Shown: one piece after another, positions 6,506 to 14,903 of the stretch
Layout of the letters: every line of letters begins with the position of its first letter
Position numbering within the stretch: the first letter of the stretch is position 1
NCBI GenBank assembly: GCA_002428015.1
Contig: DIZW01000102.1
Location: forward strand, 12,135-30,899
DNA: 18,765 bases
Origin: Oxalobacteraceae bacterium UBA6018
GTDB taxonomy: Bacteria > Pseudomonadota > Gammaproteobacteria > Burkholderiales > Burkholderiaceae_D
Direction of reading: 5' to 3'
Notes under the pieces: generated by a model
What the model saw: only the letters and a program-made list of their open reading frames with translations
Told to the model about the DNA's origin: nothing
The model's database searches: none
Translations under genes and position numbers: made by a program

Positions 6506-9500
6506 TCACGCGGCCGTGCCCGGCCCGGCCAGCGCCTCCTGCCCGGTTTGCACCGGCGCCGGCCCCTTGAAGTAGCGCGCCGCGCGCCGCCCCAGGTTGT
6601 CCAGGTAGCTGTAGGCCACCGGCACCACCACCAGGGTCAGCAGCGTTGACGTGAGCACCCCGCCGATCACGGCGCGGCCCATCGGCGCCTGCGACTGGCC
6701 GCCGTCGCCCAGCCCGATCGCCATCGGCAGCATCCCGAACACCATCGCCAGCGTCGTCATCAGGATAGGCCGCAGGCGCACCTGGCCGGCCGCCAGCAGG
6801 GCCGCGTGCTGGCCCTGTCCCTGGCGCTGCGCGTGGTTGGTGAAGTCCACCAGCAGGATCGCGTTCTTGGTCACCAGCCCCATCAGCATCACCACCCCGA
6901 TCACCGAGAAGATGTTCAAGGTGCTGCCCGTCACCAGCAGCGCCACCAGCACGCCGATCAGCGACAGCGGCAGCGACACCATGATCGCCACCGGCTGCAG
7001 GAAGCTGCCGAACTGCGAGGCCAGCACCAGGTAGATGAAGATCACCGCGATGCCGAGCGCCTTGGCCGCGCCGCCCAGGGTCTCCTGCATCTGCTGGGCG
7101 TCGCCGCCAACGTCGAAGCGCACGCCGTCGGGCAGGGCGATGGCCTGCATGGCCTTCTTGACGTCGGCGTCGACGTCGCCGCCGGGACGGCCCTCCACGC
7201 CCGCGTACACCGCCACCCGGCGCTCGAGCGCCTGGCGCTTGAGCACCTGGGGGCTGGTGGCGGGCACGAAGGCGGCCACCTGGCGCAGCGGCACCATGAG
7301 CGGGTTGCCGTTGGCGTCGCGCGCGCTCGACGCCACCGACAGGTCGGCCAGGTCGGCCACCTTGCGCCGCCCCGACCTGGGCAGCTGCACGTTGACGTCG
7401 TAGTTCTGGCCGTCCGGCGCCAGCCAGCGGCTGACCTGCTCGCCCGCCACGAAGGGGCGCAGGGCGCTGCCGATCTGCTGGGGCGACAGGCCCAGGTCGC
7501 TGGCCTGCTCGTGGTCGATCTTGACGATGGTGGCCGGGTTGGCGCCCTCCTGGCTGTATTCGAGGTCGGCCACGCCCTTGATGGCGCGCATTTTGTCCAT
7601 CAGCTTGTGCGCCACGTAGTCGAGCTTGGCCTCGTCCTGGCCCAGGATGGCGATGAAGATCGGCTTCCAGCCCACCGACATGGTGATGCCGGCGATCGGC
7701 TGCAGGCGCGCGCGGATGGCCTGCTCCAGGCTCTTCTGCGAACGGCGCCCGGTGGCCGTCGCGTCCGTCAGCTGCAGGTTCAGCTGGGCCGTGTTGCGCC
7801 CGTCGTAGGTGCCCACGGTGGTGGCCACGTTGCGGATCTCCTTGAATTCGCCCAGCGCCGCCTCGACCTGCTTGACCTTGCTGTCGGTGTACTGCAGGCT
7901 GGAGCCGACCGCGGTCTTGAAGTGCAGCTCGATGTAGCCGTTGTCGGTCTCGGGGAACATCTCGCCGCCGACCAGCGGCACCAGCGCCAGGCTGCCCGCG
8001 AACAGGGCCAGGGCCAGCGCCAGGGTGGCCTTGCGCCAGCGCAGCGCCAGTGCCAGCACGCTGCCGTACCAGCCGTGCAGGCGCTCGATGCCGCGCTCGA
8101 TGCGCTCCATGGCGCGGCCCAGCGCGGGCACGTACTTGAAGCGGTCCTGGACCGGATCGCGCCACACCGACGAGAGCATCGGGTCGAGCGTGAAGCTGAC
8201 GAACAGCGACACCAGCACCGCCACCGCCACGGTGATCCCGAACTGCAGGAAGAAGCGCCCGATGATGCCGTCCATGAAGGCCACCGGCACGAACACGGCC
8301 ACGATCGCGAAGGTGGTGGCCATCACCGCCAGGCCGATCTCCTGGGTGCCGTCGAGCGCCGCCTGCCAATGGCTCTTGCCCATGTTCAGGTGGCGCACGA
8401 TGTTCTCGCGCACCACGATGGCGTCGTCGATCAGCAGGCCGATGCACAGCGACAGCGCCATCAGGGTCAGGAAGTTGAGCGTGAAACCGAAATACTTCAT
8501 CGCGATGAAACTGGCCATCACCGAGATCGGCAGGGTCAGCCCGGTGATGATGGTGCTGCGCCACGAATGCAGGAACAGGAACACGATCAGCATGGTCAGC
8601 GCGGCGCCTTCGACGATGGTGCCCTTGACGTTGTCGAGCTGCTTTTGCACGCGCTCGGACTGGTCCTCGAGGATGGTGAAGCGCAGGTCCGGCGGCAGGC
8701 TGGCCTTCATTTCCTCGACCGCGCGCTTGACGCCGTTGCCCACCTCGACCACGTTGGCGTCCTGGATCTTGGTCACCTCCATGGTGATCGCGCGCGCCCC
8801 GTTCAGGCGCGAGATCGAGGTCTCTTCCTGCTCGCCGTCGACCACCTCGGCCACCTGGTCCAGGTACACCGGCCCGCTGGCGCGGCGCGCCACGATGATC
8901 TTGTTGAAGCCGCGCGCATCCTTGATCTTGCCCTCGACCCGCACCAGGCGCTCGGCCGCGCCGTAGCTGATGTTCCCGGCCGGGAGGTTGGCGTTGGTCT
9001 CCTGGACCGCGCGCAGCACCTCGTCCACGCCGACCCGCTCGGCCGTCATGGCCTCCGGCTTCAAGCTCACCAGGATCTGGCGGTTGGTGCGCCCGTTGAT
9101 GCGCACCTGGCCCACCCCGGCCACGCCCTGCAGGCGCTTGCCGATCACCTGCTCGGTCAGGCTGGACAGCTCGCGCAGGCTGCGCGTGGGCGAGGTCAGC
9201 GCCAGCACCACGATGGCCTGGGCGTTGTCGCCCTCCGCGCGCACGACGAAAGGCTCCTTGGCCTCCTTGGGAAAGCTGGGACGCACGCGCGCCACCTTGT
9301 CGCGCAGTTCCGTCATGGTCTTGTCCATGTTGGCCGAGAGCTGGAACTCGACCTGCACCCCGGCCCGGCTCTCCCACGAATTGCTGCGGATGGTCTTGAC
9401 CCCGCTGACGGTGTTGATCGCCTCCTCGAGCGGGCGGGTGATGTCGTTCTCGACCTGCTCGGGCGAGGCGCCCGGGTAATTCACCTCCACCCAGGCGTAG

Positions 9501-9628
9501 GGGATGTCCACGTTGGGCATGCTCTCCACGCCCAGGCCACGGTAGGCGAAGGTCCCCAGCACCACCAGGGCCACCATCACCATGGTCGCGAAGACGGGGT
9601 TCCTGATACTGGTCGTCGTGATCCACAT
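6506..9628 (-). CDS. RND efflux pump inner-membrane transporter (HAE-1/AcrB family)
   Basis: 1040-residue proton-driven multidrug exporter of the trimeric AcrB/MdtBC type. It has the two-fold RND layout: TM1 (about 10-30), a large periplasmic loop, TM2-6 (about 340-485), TM7 at about 534-553, a second periplasmic loop, and TM8-12 (about 855-1015). Proton-relay residues are intact: Asp401-Asp402 in TM4 (IGLLIDDAIVVRENI) and Lys921 in TM10 (MGLVTKNAILLVDF). Other family marks are SMPNVDIPYAWV near the N-terminus, WESRAGVQVEF, and FIYLVLASQFGSF in the C-half. The VVREN form after DD resembles MdtB/MdtC-like members. Start ATG 9626-9628 lies 3 bp after the stop of the adaptor gene, so they are cotranscribed. 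Substrates cannot be inferred, and no TolC-type gene is adjacent. Confidence 0.93.
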   Translation of the reverse strand: MWITTTSIRNPVFATMVMVALVVLGTFAYRGLGVESMPNVDIPYAWVEVNYPGASPEQVENDITRPLEEAINTVSGVKTIRSNSWESRAGVQVEFQLSANMDKTMTELRDKVARVRPSFPKEAKEPFVVRAEGDNAQAIVVLALTSPTRSLRELSSLTEQVIGKRLQGVAGVGQVRINGRTNRQILVSLKPEAMTAERVGVDEVLRAVQETNANLPAGNISYGAAERLVRVEGKIKDARGFNKIIVARRASGPVYLDQVAEVVDGEQEETSISRLNGARAITMEVTKIQDANVVEVGNGVKRAVEEMKASLPPDLRFTILEDQSERVQKQLDNVKGTIVEGAALTMLIVFLFLHSWRSTIITGLTLPISVMASFIAMKYFGFTLNFLTLMALSLCIGLLIDDAIVVRENIVRHLNMGKSHWQAALDGTQEIGLAVMATTFAIVAVFVPVAFMDGIIGRFFLQFGITVAVAVLVSLFVSFTLDPMLSSVWRDPVQDRFKYVPALGRAMERIERGIERLHGWYGSVLALALRWRKATLALALALFAGSLALVPLVGGEMFPETDNGYIELHFKTAVGSSLQYTDSKVKQVEAALGEFKEIRNVATTVGTYDGRNTAQLNLQLTDATATGRRSQKSLEQAIRARLQPIAGITMSVGWKPIFIAILGQDEAKLDYVAHKLMDKMRAIKGVADLEYSQEGANPATIVKIDHEQASDLGLSPQQIGSALRPFVAGEQVSRWLAPDGQNYDVNVQLPRSGRRKVADLADLSVASSARDANGNPLMVPLRQVAAFVPATSPQVLKRQALERRVAVYAGVEGRPGGDVDADVKKAMQAIALPDGVRFDVGGDAQQMQETLGGAAKALGIAVIFIYLVLASQFGSFLQPVAIMVSLPLSLIGVLVALLVTGSTLNIFSVIGVVMLMGLVTKNAILLVDFTNHAQRQGQGQHAALLAAGQVRLRPILMTTLAMVFGMLPMAIGLGDGGQSQAPMGRAVIGGVLTSTLLTLVVVPVAYSYLDNLGRRAARYFKGPAPVQTGQEALAGPGTAA

Positions 9629-9631
9629 GGC

Positions 9632-10843
9632 TCAGCCTTTCGCGGCGACGGTGGCGAGCGTGGCGGGGGCGGCGACGGCGGGGCCGGCCAGCTTGACCTT
9701 GCTGCCCGGCTTGACGCCGTCGAGCCGGGTGACGATCACGTGCGCGCCCGGGGCCAGCCCGGCGCTCACCTCGGCCATGCCCTCGTCCTCGTTGCGCATG
9801 CCCAAGGTGACCGGCTGGGCCAGTACCTGGCCGCCCTCGATCTTGTAGACCAGCTCGGCGCCGCCCTCCGTGCGCAGCGCCGCCAGCGGCAGCAGCGGCC
9901 GCAGCGCCGAGACGTCGGTGGTGATGCCGCCCTTGGCGTACATGCCGGCGCGCAGGGCGCCGTCGGCGTTGTCCACGCCGATATACACCAGCATGGCGCG
10001 CGCGCCCGCCTCGGCGCTCGGGTTGATGCGCGCGACCGTGCCGCTGAACACCCGGCCCGCGTAGCCGTCCACCGTGAAGCGCACCTCCTGGCCTACCTTC
10101 ACGCGCGGGATGTCGGCGGCCGGCACCTGCGCTTCCAGGCTCAGCTGGCGCAGGTCGACGATGCTGTACACCGGCATGTCCGGCGCCAGCTTCTCGCCGG
10201 CCTGCACGTGGCGCTTGCTGATCACGCCGGCCAGCGGGGCGCGGATCACGGTATCGGCCAGCGCGATGCGCGCCAGCGCCACCTGGGCCGCGGCCGCCTT
10301 GACGCCGGCCTCGGCCAGCTCGACCGAGTTGTGGGTCGTATCGTAGGCGTTTTGCGAGATGTAATTCTGCTTGAGCAAGGCGACGCTGTTGGCATTGTTC
10401 TTGGCGGCCAGCGTCAGGCGCGCCCGGGCCTCGTCCAGCGCCGCCTGCTGCTGGGCCAGGCGGGCCTGGGCGTCGGCCTGATCTAGCCGCGCCAGCAACT
10501 GGCCGGCGCGCACCGGCATGCCTTCGCGCAGGGGCGCCTCGAGGACCACGCCGGAGGCCTTGGACTTGACGGTGGCCTGGGCCAGCGGCGTCAGCGACCC
10601 GGCCAGCGGCAAGCGCAGGCGCAGCGCGCCGGCCTCGACCGTCGCCACGTCGCCGCGCGCCAGCTCGAACACCGGCGCCGCCTTGGCCACCGGCGCGGGC
10701 GGCGTGCCGGCATGGCCAGCACGCAAGGCCAGCCAGGCGGCCCCGGCGGCGACGGCCAGCGCCAGGCCGGCGGCCGCGATGCGCCAGCGCGGCGCGCGCC
10801 TGGTGGGGTAGGCGAGGGCGGGGGGCAAGATCTCGATTTTCAT
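9632..10843 (-). CDS. RND efflux periplasmic adaptor (membrane fusion protein)
   Basis: 403-residue HlyD/AcrA-family adaptor linking the RND pump to an outer-membrane channel. A single N-terminal membrane segment (about 22-42, after basic RRAPRWR) anchors it; no lipobox Cys is present. It is followed by a barrel-sandwich/lipoyl half (ATVKSKASGVVLEAPLREGMPVRAGQLLARLD), an alpha-hairpin (about 120-185, Ala/Gln-rich, ARLAQQQAALDEARARLTLA), the second lipoyl half (DTVIRAPLAGVISKRHVQAGEKL), and a beta-barrel (LEAQVPAADIPRVKVGQEV). The C-terminus is Ala/Val-rich. The frame is open far upstream, but ATG 10841-10843 matches the start of recognisable adaptor sequence. First gene of the two-gene efflux operon, divergent from the cyclic-di-GMP gene. 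Confidence 0.9.
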   Translation of the reverse strand: MKIEILPPALAYPTRRAPRWRIAAAGLALAVAAGAAWLALRAGHAGTPPAPVAKAAPVFELARGDVATVEAGALRLRLPLAGSLTPLAQATVKSKASGVVLEAPLREGMPVRAGQLLARLDQADAQARLAQQQAALDEARARLTLAAKNNANSVALLKQNYISQNAYDTTHNSVELAEAGVKAAAAQVALARIALADTVIRAPLAGVISKRHVQAGEKLAPDMPVYSIVDLRQLSLEAQVPAADIPRVKVGQEVRFTVDGYAGRVFSGTVARINPSAEAGARAMLVYIGVDNADGALRAGMYAKGGITTDVSALRPLLPLAALRTEGGAELVYKIEGGQVLAQPVTLGMRNEDEGMAEVSAGLAPGAHVIVTRLDGVKPGSKVKLAGPAVAAPATLATVAAKG

Positions 10844-10896
10844 GGTCGTGGTCGCGGTGGCCGCTGTTCGATGAAGTGGGAAGAAGGGGGCGCACG

Positions 10897-10920
10897 GGCT
10901 CCGTCCAGCGGGATGGAGCT
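10897..10920 (-). promoter_or_regulatory. Imperfect dyad in the efflux-operon leader
   Basis: GGCTCCGTCC (10897-10906), loop AGCG, GGATGGAGCT (10911-10920): eight of ten Watson-Crick positions, and all ten pair if G-T is allowed. It lies just downstream of the predicted efflux start site, so it could be a repressor operator or a leader hairpin. Confidence 0.3.
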
Positions 10921-10936
10921 CCGCGCGCATGTTGTC

Positions 10937-10966
10937 ACTATAGAAAAGCGCGCCGGGGCGCGCCAA
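10937..10966 (-). promoter_or_regulatory. Candidate promoter of the RND efflux operon with palindromic spacer
   Basis: Read on the minus strand: TTGGCG (10966-10961), an 18-nt spacer, TATAGT (10942-10937). The spacer holds a perfect inverted repeat GCGCGCC-GG-GGCGCGC (10948-10963), an operator-like position for a local repressor. No regulator gene is adjacent. The 334-bp divergent region (10844-11177) has no other recognisable gene. Confidence 0.4.
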
Positions 10967-11177
10967 GCCATTGCGACGAGCCGCGCGTTTGACGCGACGA
11001 ACTGCAGAAAGCCGGGAGCGGGCGTGGCGGCGCGCGGCCGGACGGCCCGGTCTTGCGTTGGCACAAGCGGGTGAATGCCCGAGTAGGCAAGAATGGCGGC
11101 ATGGCTCTCGCGCTGCAAGCCGGTCCGTGCTTCTCCCACCGCTATCAACAGGCTGCACGCCTAAAGGGACCTTATTC

Positions 11178-13268
11178 GTGAGCGACACCCTCTCCGCGGC
11201 GCCCCCCTTCGAGCCCGACGGCCCCGGCCGCCAGGCGGTCGAGTTGCTGTACCGCATGGTCGCCGCGCTGGAACTGGTGCCCACCGTCGCCGTGCACAGC
11301 GTCGACCGCGACGGCAACGTCAATTTCTGGAACAAGCGCTGCGTCGAGCTGTTCGGCGTTCCCGTGCACGAGGCCGTGGGGCACCCGCTGGCCAGCCTGG
11401 CCGCGCGCGTCGATGGCGAGGACGAATTGAGCGCGCTGCTGCGCGGCATCTGGGCCAGCGGCCGGCCGGCCCCGGCGCGCGACTGGGAGATCGAACGGCG
11501 CGACGGCCAGCGGCGCTGGGTGCACTCGACCCATTACCCGGTGATCCGCGACGGCCAGCCGCAGGAGATCTTCTGCATGGAGGTCGACATCAGCGAGCGC
11601 AAGCACGCCGAGACCACCCTGGCTCTGGCCGCGCAAGTGTTCGACCACTGCCGCGACGCCATCGTGGTCATCGATTCGGCGCACAAGGTATTGGCGGTCA
11701 ACCCGGCGCACGCGGCCCTGACCGGCACACCCGCGCATGAGGCGATCGGCGGCGAGCTGCCCCTGCTTCGCGAGGGCAAGCACGATCCCGAGTTCTACCA
11801 GCAGTTGTGGGACTACGTGGGCGAGCACGCCCACTGGGAAGGCGAGCTGGCGGCCGCGCGCCGCGACGGCAGCGAATTTCCCGCCTGGGTCTCGGTCACC
11901 TGCATCCGCCGCGGCGACGCCGACGCCTGCAACTACATGGTGATCCTGTCCGACATCACCGGGCGCAAGCACGCCGACGCCCAGGTCCGCCACCAGGCCG
12001 AGCACGACTTCCTCACCGACCTGCCCAACCGCGTGCTGTTTCTCGACCGCCTGCGCCAGGCCCTGGTGTCGGCCCGCCGCCACCACGGCAAGCTGGCCGT
12101 GATGTTCCTCGACCTGGACCGCTTCAAGGGCATCAACGACGGCTTCGGCCACCACGTCGGCGACGCCGTGCTGAGGGAAACGGCGGCGCGCCTGTCGCGC
12201 TGCGTGCGCGGGGTCGACACCGTCAGCCGCCAGGGCGGCGACGAGTTCGTCGTCATCCTGGCCGACATCGGCGGGGTCGACCAGGCCGCCCACGTGGCCG
12301 GCAGCGTGATCCAGGCGGTGGCCCAGCCCTTCCTCTCGGACGAGCTCAGCATCAGCCTGTCGGTGTCGATCGGCATCGCCCTGTATCCGGGCGACGGCGA
12401 GGACGTCGACACCCTGCTCAGGCACGCCGACATGGCCATGTACCACGCCAAGCAGAACGGGCGCAACGCGTTCCGCTTCTTCAGCCCCGAGATGAACGCC
12501 CACGTGGTCGAGCGGGTGCAGATGGAAACCAGCCTGCGCCACGCGCTCGCCAACGACGAGTTCGAGCTGGCCTACCAGCCCGAGATCGACATCGCCAGCG
12601 GGCTCACCGTCGGGGTCGAGGCCCTGATCCGCTGGCACCACCCGCAGCGTGGCCTGCTGCTGCCGGACCAGTTCCTGCGCGTGGCCGAGGAGTGCGGGCT
12701 CATCCTGCCGATCGGCGACTGGGTGCTGCGCACCGCCTGCGCCCAGGCGCGCGCCTGGCGCGACCGCGGCTATCCGGTGGCGGTGTCGGTCAACCTGTCG
12801 CACCTGCAGTTCTTGCACGACAACCTGGTCGGCAGCGTCGACGCCGCCCTGGCCGCATCCGGCCTGGCGCCGGGCTTCCTGGACCTGGAAGTGACGGAAG
12901 CGGTGATCATGAGCGGCGACGCGCACAGCACCGCCACCATCAACGCGCTGCGCGCGCGCGGCGTGCAACTGACGGTGGACAATTTCGGTACCGGTTATTC
13001 CAGCCTCAGCTATCTGCGCCGCTTCCCGCTGTCCAAGCTCAAGATCGACCGCTCGTTCGTCGACGACATCGAGCGCCAGCCCGAGGACGCGGCCATCATC
13101 CCGGCCATCATCGCGGTGGCGCGCAGCCTCAAGCTGCGGGTCGTCGCCGAGGGCGTGGAAACGGCCGCCCAGTTGCAATTCCTGCGCGAGCACGGCTGCG
13201 ACGAATACCAGGGCTACTATGCCAGCGTGGCGCTGGCCGAGCCCGACCTTACACCCCGGCCTCGCTGA
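11178..13268 (+). CDS. PAS-PAS-GGDEF-EAL cyclic-di-GMP signalling protein
   Basis: 696-residue soluble protein that may make and/or degrade cyclic-di-GMP. Two PAS domains (about 28-145 and 150-268) end in the usual DISERKHAE and DITGRKHAD linkers. The GGDEF domain (about 275-435) has FLTDLPNR, intact GGDEF 353-357 and an inhibitory I-site RxxD (Arg344-Asp347). The EAL domain (about 450-690) has EAL 481-483, Asn539 (SVNLS), EVTEA 571-575, KLKIDRSF and EGVE 658-661. The usual DDFGTGYSS is DNFGTGYSS here (Asp601-Asn602). No transmembrane segment or signal peptide is seen. GTG 11178 is chosen because AAAGGGA lies 8 nt upstream; sequence before it is low-quality Arg-rich reading frame. The C-terminus ends abruptly (ASVALAEPDLTPRPR) and overlaps the convergent gene. 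Confidence 0.9.
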   Translation: MSDTLSAAPPFEPDGPGRQAVELLYRMVAALELVPTVAVHSVDRDGNVNFWNKRCVELFGVPVHEAVGHPLASLAARVDGEDELSALLRGIWASGRPAPARDWEIERRDGQRRWVHSTHYPVIRDGQPQEIFCMEVDISERKHAETTLALAAQVFDHCRDAIVVIDSAHKVLAVNPAHAALTGTPAHEAIGGELPLLREGKHDPEFYQQLWDYVGEHAHWEGELAAARRDGSEFPAWVSVTCIRRGDADACNYMVILSDITGRKHADAQVRHQAEHDFLTDLPNRVLFLDRLRQALVSARRHHGKLAVMFLDLDRFKGINDGFGHHVGDAVLRETAARLSRCVRGVDTVSRQGGDEFVVILADIGGVDQAAHVAGSVIQAVAQPFLSDELSISLSVSIGIALYPGDGEDVDTLLRHADMAMYHAKQNGRNAFRFFSPEMNAHVVERVQMETSLRHALANDEFELAYQPEIDIASGLTVGVEALIRWHHPQRGLLLPDQFLRVAEECGLILPIGDWVLRTACAQARAWRDRGYPVAVSVNLSHLQFLHDNLVGSVDAALAASGLAPGFLDLEVTEAVIMSGDAHSTATINALRARGVQLTVDNFGTGYSSLSYLRRFPLSKLKIDRSFVDDIERQPEDAAIIPAIIAVARSLKLRVVAEGVETAAQLQFLREHGCDEYQGYYASVALAEPDLTPRPR

Positions 13269-14223
13269 GCCCGCGGGTCTCGTCGAACAGCCGGATGCGC
13301 GCCAGCACCTGGCCGTGGTCGGACGCCTCGGGCAGCTCCAGCACCAGGTGGTCGTTCAGGTAGATCACGTCGACCACCTCGCCGATCGCGTTCGGCAGCG
13401 CCGCGTTGAACTGCTCCGACACCAGGATATGGTCGATGGTCGAGTACTGGCCCTCGTGCAACTGGCTGAAGCCGACATGGTGCAGGTGGTCGTGTTTCTT
13501 TTGCAGCTGGCAGGCGTCGAACATGCGCTCGGCCAGCGGGGTGCCGTTGCCCAGCACGATGCTGGTGGTGACGGCGTCGGCCACGTCGTTGAAGTCGCCC
13601 AGCACCACGCGCGCGCGGCGGGCGGTCTTGGCCAGGTTACTGAGCAGCACGCGCAGCGCCACCGCCTCGGTGCCGCGCCGGATCAGCGAGCGCAGGCTGG
13701 CCTGGGCGTACAGCAGCGGATCGTCGCTCGAATCGCCGTTGCGGTAGTCTGGGCGCTTCGATTTCAGGTGCACCACCAGCACGTCGACCGTGCAATCGGG
13801 CGACACCGCGATCGGCGCGTGGATTACCGGGCGCGAGAAACGCTCCGGGTCGCGGCTGCCGGGCGGCATGGCGACGCCTTCCGGAAAATGCGCGTAGGCC
13901 GTGGCGGGACCTGCCAGCGGCAGGCGCGTCACCAGCGCCACGCTGGGCGTGTACTTGTCGGCGCCGGGGTCGGGGTCGAAGCCCACATGGATCGCGTCGC
14001 GGTAATGCACGGTGCGCGCCAGCACGGCGCGCAGGGTATCCTGGGAAAAGATCTCCTGGAAGCCGATCACGTCGGCGCCCAGGAGGTCGATCTGGTGCGC
14101 CGTCCAGGCGAGCTTGGCCTCATACTCTTCCGGCGTCGAGGGCAGGAGGTTATCGTAGAGTTTGGCCCCGGCCGGTGCCAGGTTGCAAACATTGAAGGTG
14201 GCAAAGCGAATTTCTTGCTGCAT
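13249..14223 (-). CDS. Endonuclease/exonuclease/phosphatase-family metallohydrolase
   Basis: 324-residue member of the DNase I/exonuclease III/synaptojanin fold, hydrolysing a phosphodiester or phosphomonoester; the true substrate is unknown. Family motifs are all present: Asn11 (FNVCNLA), metal-binding Glu57 (GFQEIF), His152 (VVHLKSKR), Asp210 and Asn212 (LGDFNDV), Asp264 (STIDHILVS) and Asp302-His303 (SDHGQV). No signal peptide is visible, so it is probably cytoplasmic. ATG 14221-14223 has a strong AGGAGG nine bases upstream. It is divergent from ybaK (35 bp apart) and convergent with the GGDEF-EAL gene, overlapping it by 20 bp. Similar proteins are often annotated as nuclease or phosphatase without experimental function. 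Confidence 0.85.
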   Translation of the reverse strand: MQQEIRFATFNVCNLAPAGAKLYDNLLPSTPEEYEAKLAWTAHQIDLLGADVIGFQEIFSQDTLRAVLARTVHYRDAIHVGFDPDPGADKYTPSVALVTRLPLAGPATAYAHFPEGVAMPPGSRDPERFSRPVIHAPIAVSPDCTVDVLVVHLKSKRPDYRNGDSSDDPLLYAQASLRSLIRRGTEAVALRVLLSNLAKTARRARVVLGDFNDVADAVTTSIVLGNGTPLAERMFDACQLQKKHDHLHHVGFSQLHEGQYSTIDHILVSEQFNAALPNAIGEVVDVIYLNDHLVLELPEASDHGQVLARIRLFDETRGLSEAGV

Positions 14224-14258
14224 AATAAGAAACCCTCCTGAACACTAGCGTATCACGC

Positions 14259-14750
14259 ATGGCAAAGAAAGAGCACATTTCCGAGACCCCGGCCACCCAG
14301 TTCCTGCGCAAGCATGGCGTGGCCTTCAGCGAACATCCCTACACCTACGAGGAACATGGCGGCACCGCGGTGTCGGCGCGCGAACTGGGTGTGGAAGAGC
14401 ACGCCGTCGTCAAGACCCTGGTGATGCAGGACGAGGCGGCGCGACCGCTCATCGTGCTCATGCATGGGGACTGCAAGGTATCGACCAAGAACCTGGCGCG
14501 CGCGCTCGGCTGCAAGTCGGTCGAGCCGTGCAAGCCCGAGGTAGCCCAGCGCCATTCCGGCTACCAGGTCGGCGGCACCTCGCCGTTCGGGGTGCGCAAG
14601 GCGATGCCGGTGTATGTCGAGCAAACCGTCCTCGCGCTGGAAAAGATTTACATCAATGGCGGCCGGCGCGGCTACCTGGTCGGCATCGCGCCCCAGGTCG
14701 TCACGGAGGTACTGGCCGCCAAGCCGGTCCACTGCGCGCTGGCCGCGTAA
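14259..14750 (+). CDS. ybaK: Cys-tRNA(Pro)/Cys-tRNA(Cys) deacylase YbaK
   Basis: 163-residue trans-editing enzyme of the YbaK/EbsC (INS superfamily) group that removes mischarged Cys from tRNA(Pro) made by prolyl-tRNA synthetase. Visible family features are the N-terminal TPATQFLRKHGVAFSEHPYTY, catalytic-type Lys52 (HAVVKTLVMQ), the stretch DCKVSTKNLARALGCKSV, and the GGTSPFG loop (105-111). Length matches E. coli YbaK closely. The start follows an AT-containing spacer shared with the divergent phosphatase-family gene, without a strong ribosome site. It is followed by plsY after a 153-bp T-poor leader. Confidence 0.92.
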   Translation: MAKKEHISETPATQFLRKHGVAFSEHPYTYEEHGGTAVSARELGVEEHAVVKTLVMQDEAARPLIVLMHGDCKVSTKNLARALGCKSVEPCKPEVAQRHSGYQVGGTSPFGVRKAMPVYVEQTVLALEKIYINGGRRGYLVGIAPQVVTEVLAAKPVHCALAA

Positions 14751-14903
14751 GGGCGAGCAGGCCTGAGACAACGCTCAAGCAAGGCACGAGCAAGCCAACA
14801 GCATGCCACGAACATGTAACGCAGACACCACGAACAAGCCAGGCACAGCCTCGACCAAACGCACACGCCCCAAACAAGCAACGCACGCATAACGAAAGAG
14901 CCC
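14751..14903 (+). other. T-depleted, C/A-rich leader of plsY with CAAGC repeats
   Basis: The 153 bp between ybaK and plsY contain only about seven T on the plus strand and are dominated by A and C, unlike the rest of the window. CAAGC recurs at 14776, 14791, 14835 and 14875, with related ACGCA/CACGA words between. No open frame or obvious stem is seen. A C-rich, poorly structured RNA of this sort is a plausible Rho-loading (rut) or translation-enhancing leader. Confidence 0.45.

Noticed and set aside
6345..10895. 1516-residue minus-strand open frame across the whole efflux operon, and the 1226-residue plus-strand frame opposite it
   Set aside because: Both are Arg/Gly/Ala/His-rich shadow frames caused by high GC; the RND and adaptor frames carry clear family motifs.
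11059..11075. Second sigma-54 promoter before the GGDEF-EAL gene (TGGCAC)
   Set aside because: The -24 half is present but the -12 half reads GGTGA instead of TTGCW, so the promoter core is missing.
10971..11177. N-terminal extension of the GGDEF-EAL protein from an upstream ATG
   Set aside because: The extra 69 residues are Arg-rich with no family match, whereas GTG 11178 has a well-placed AAAGGGA.
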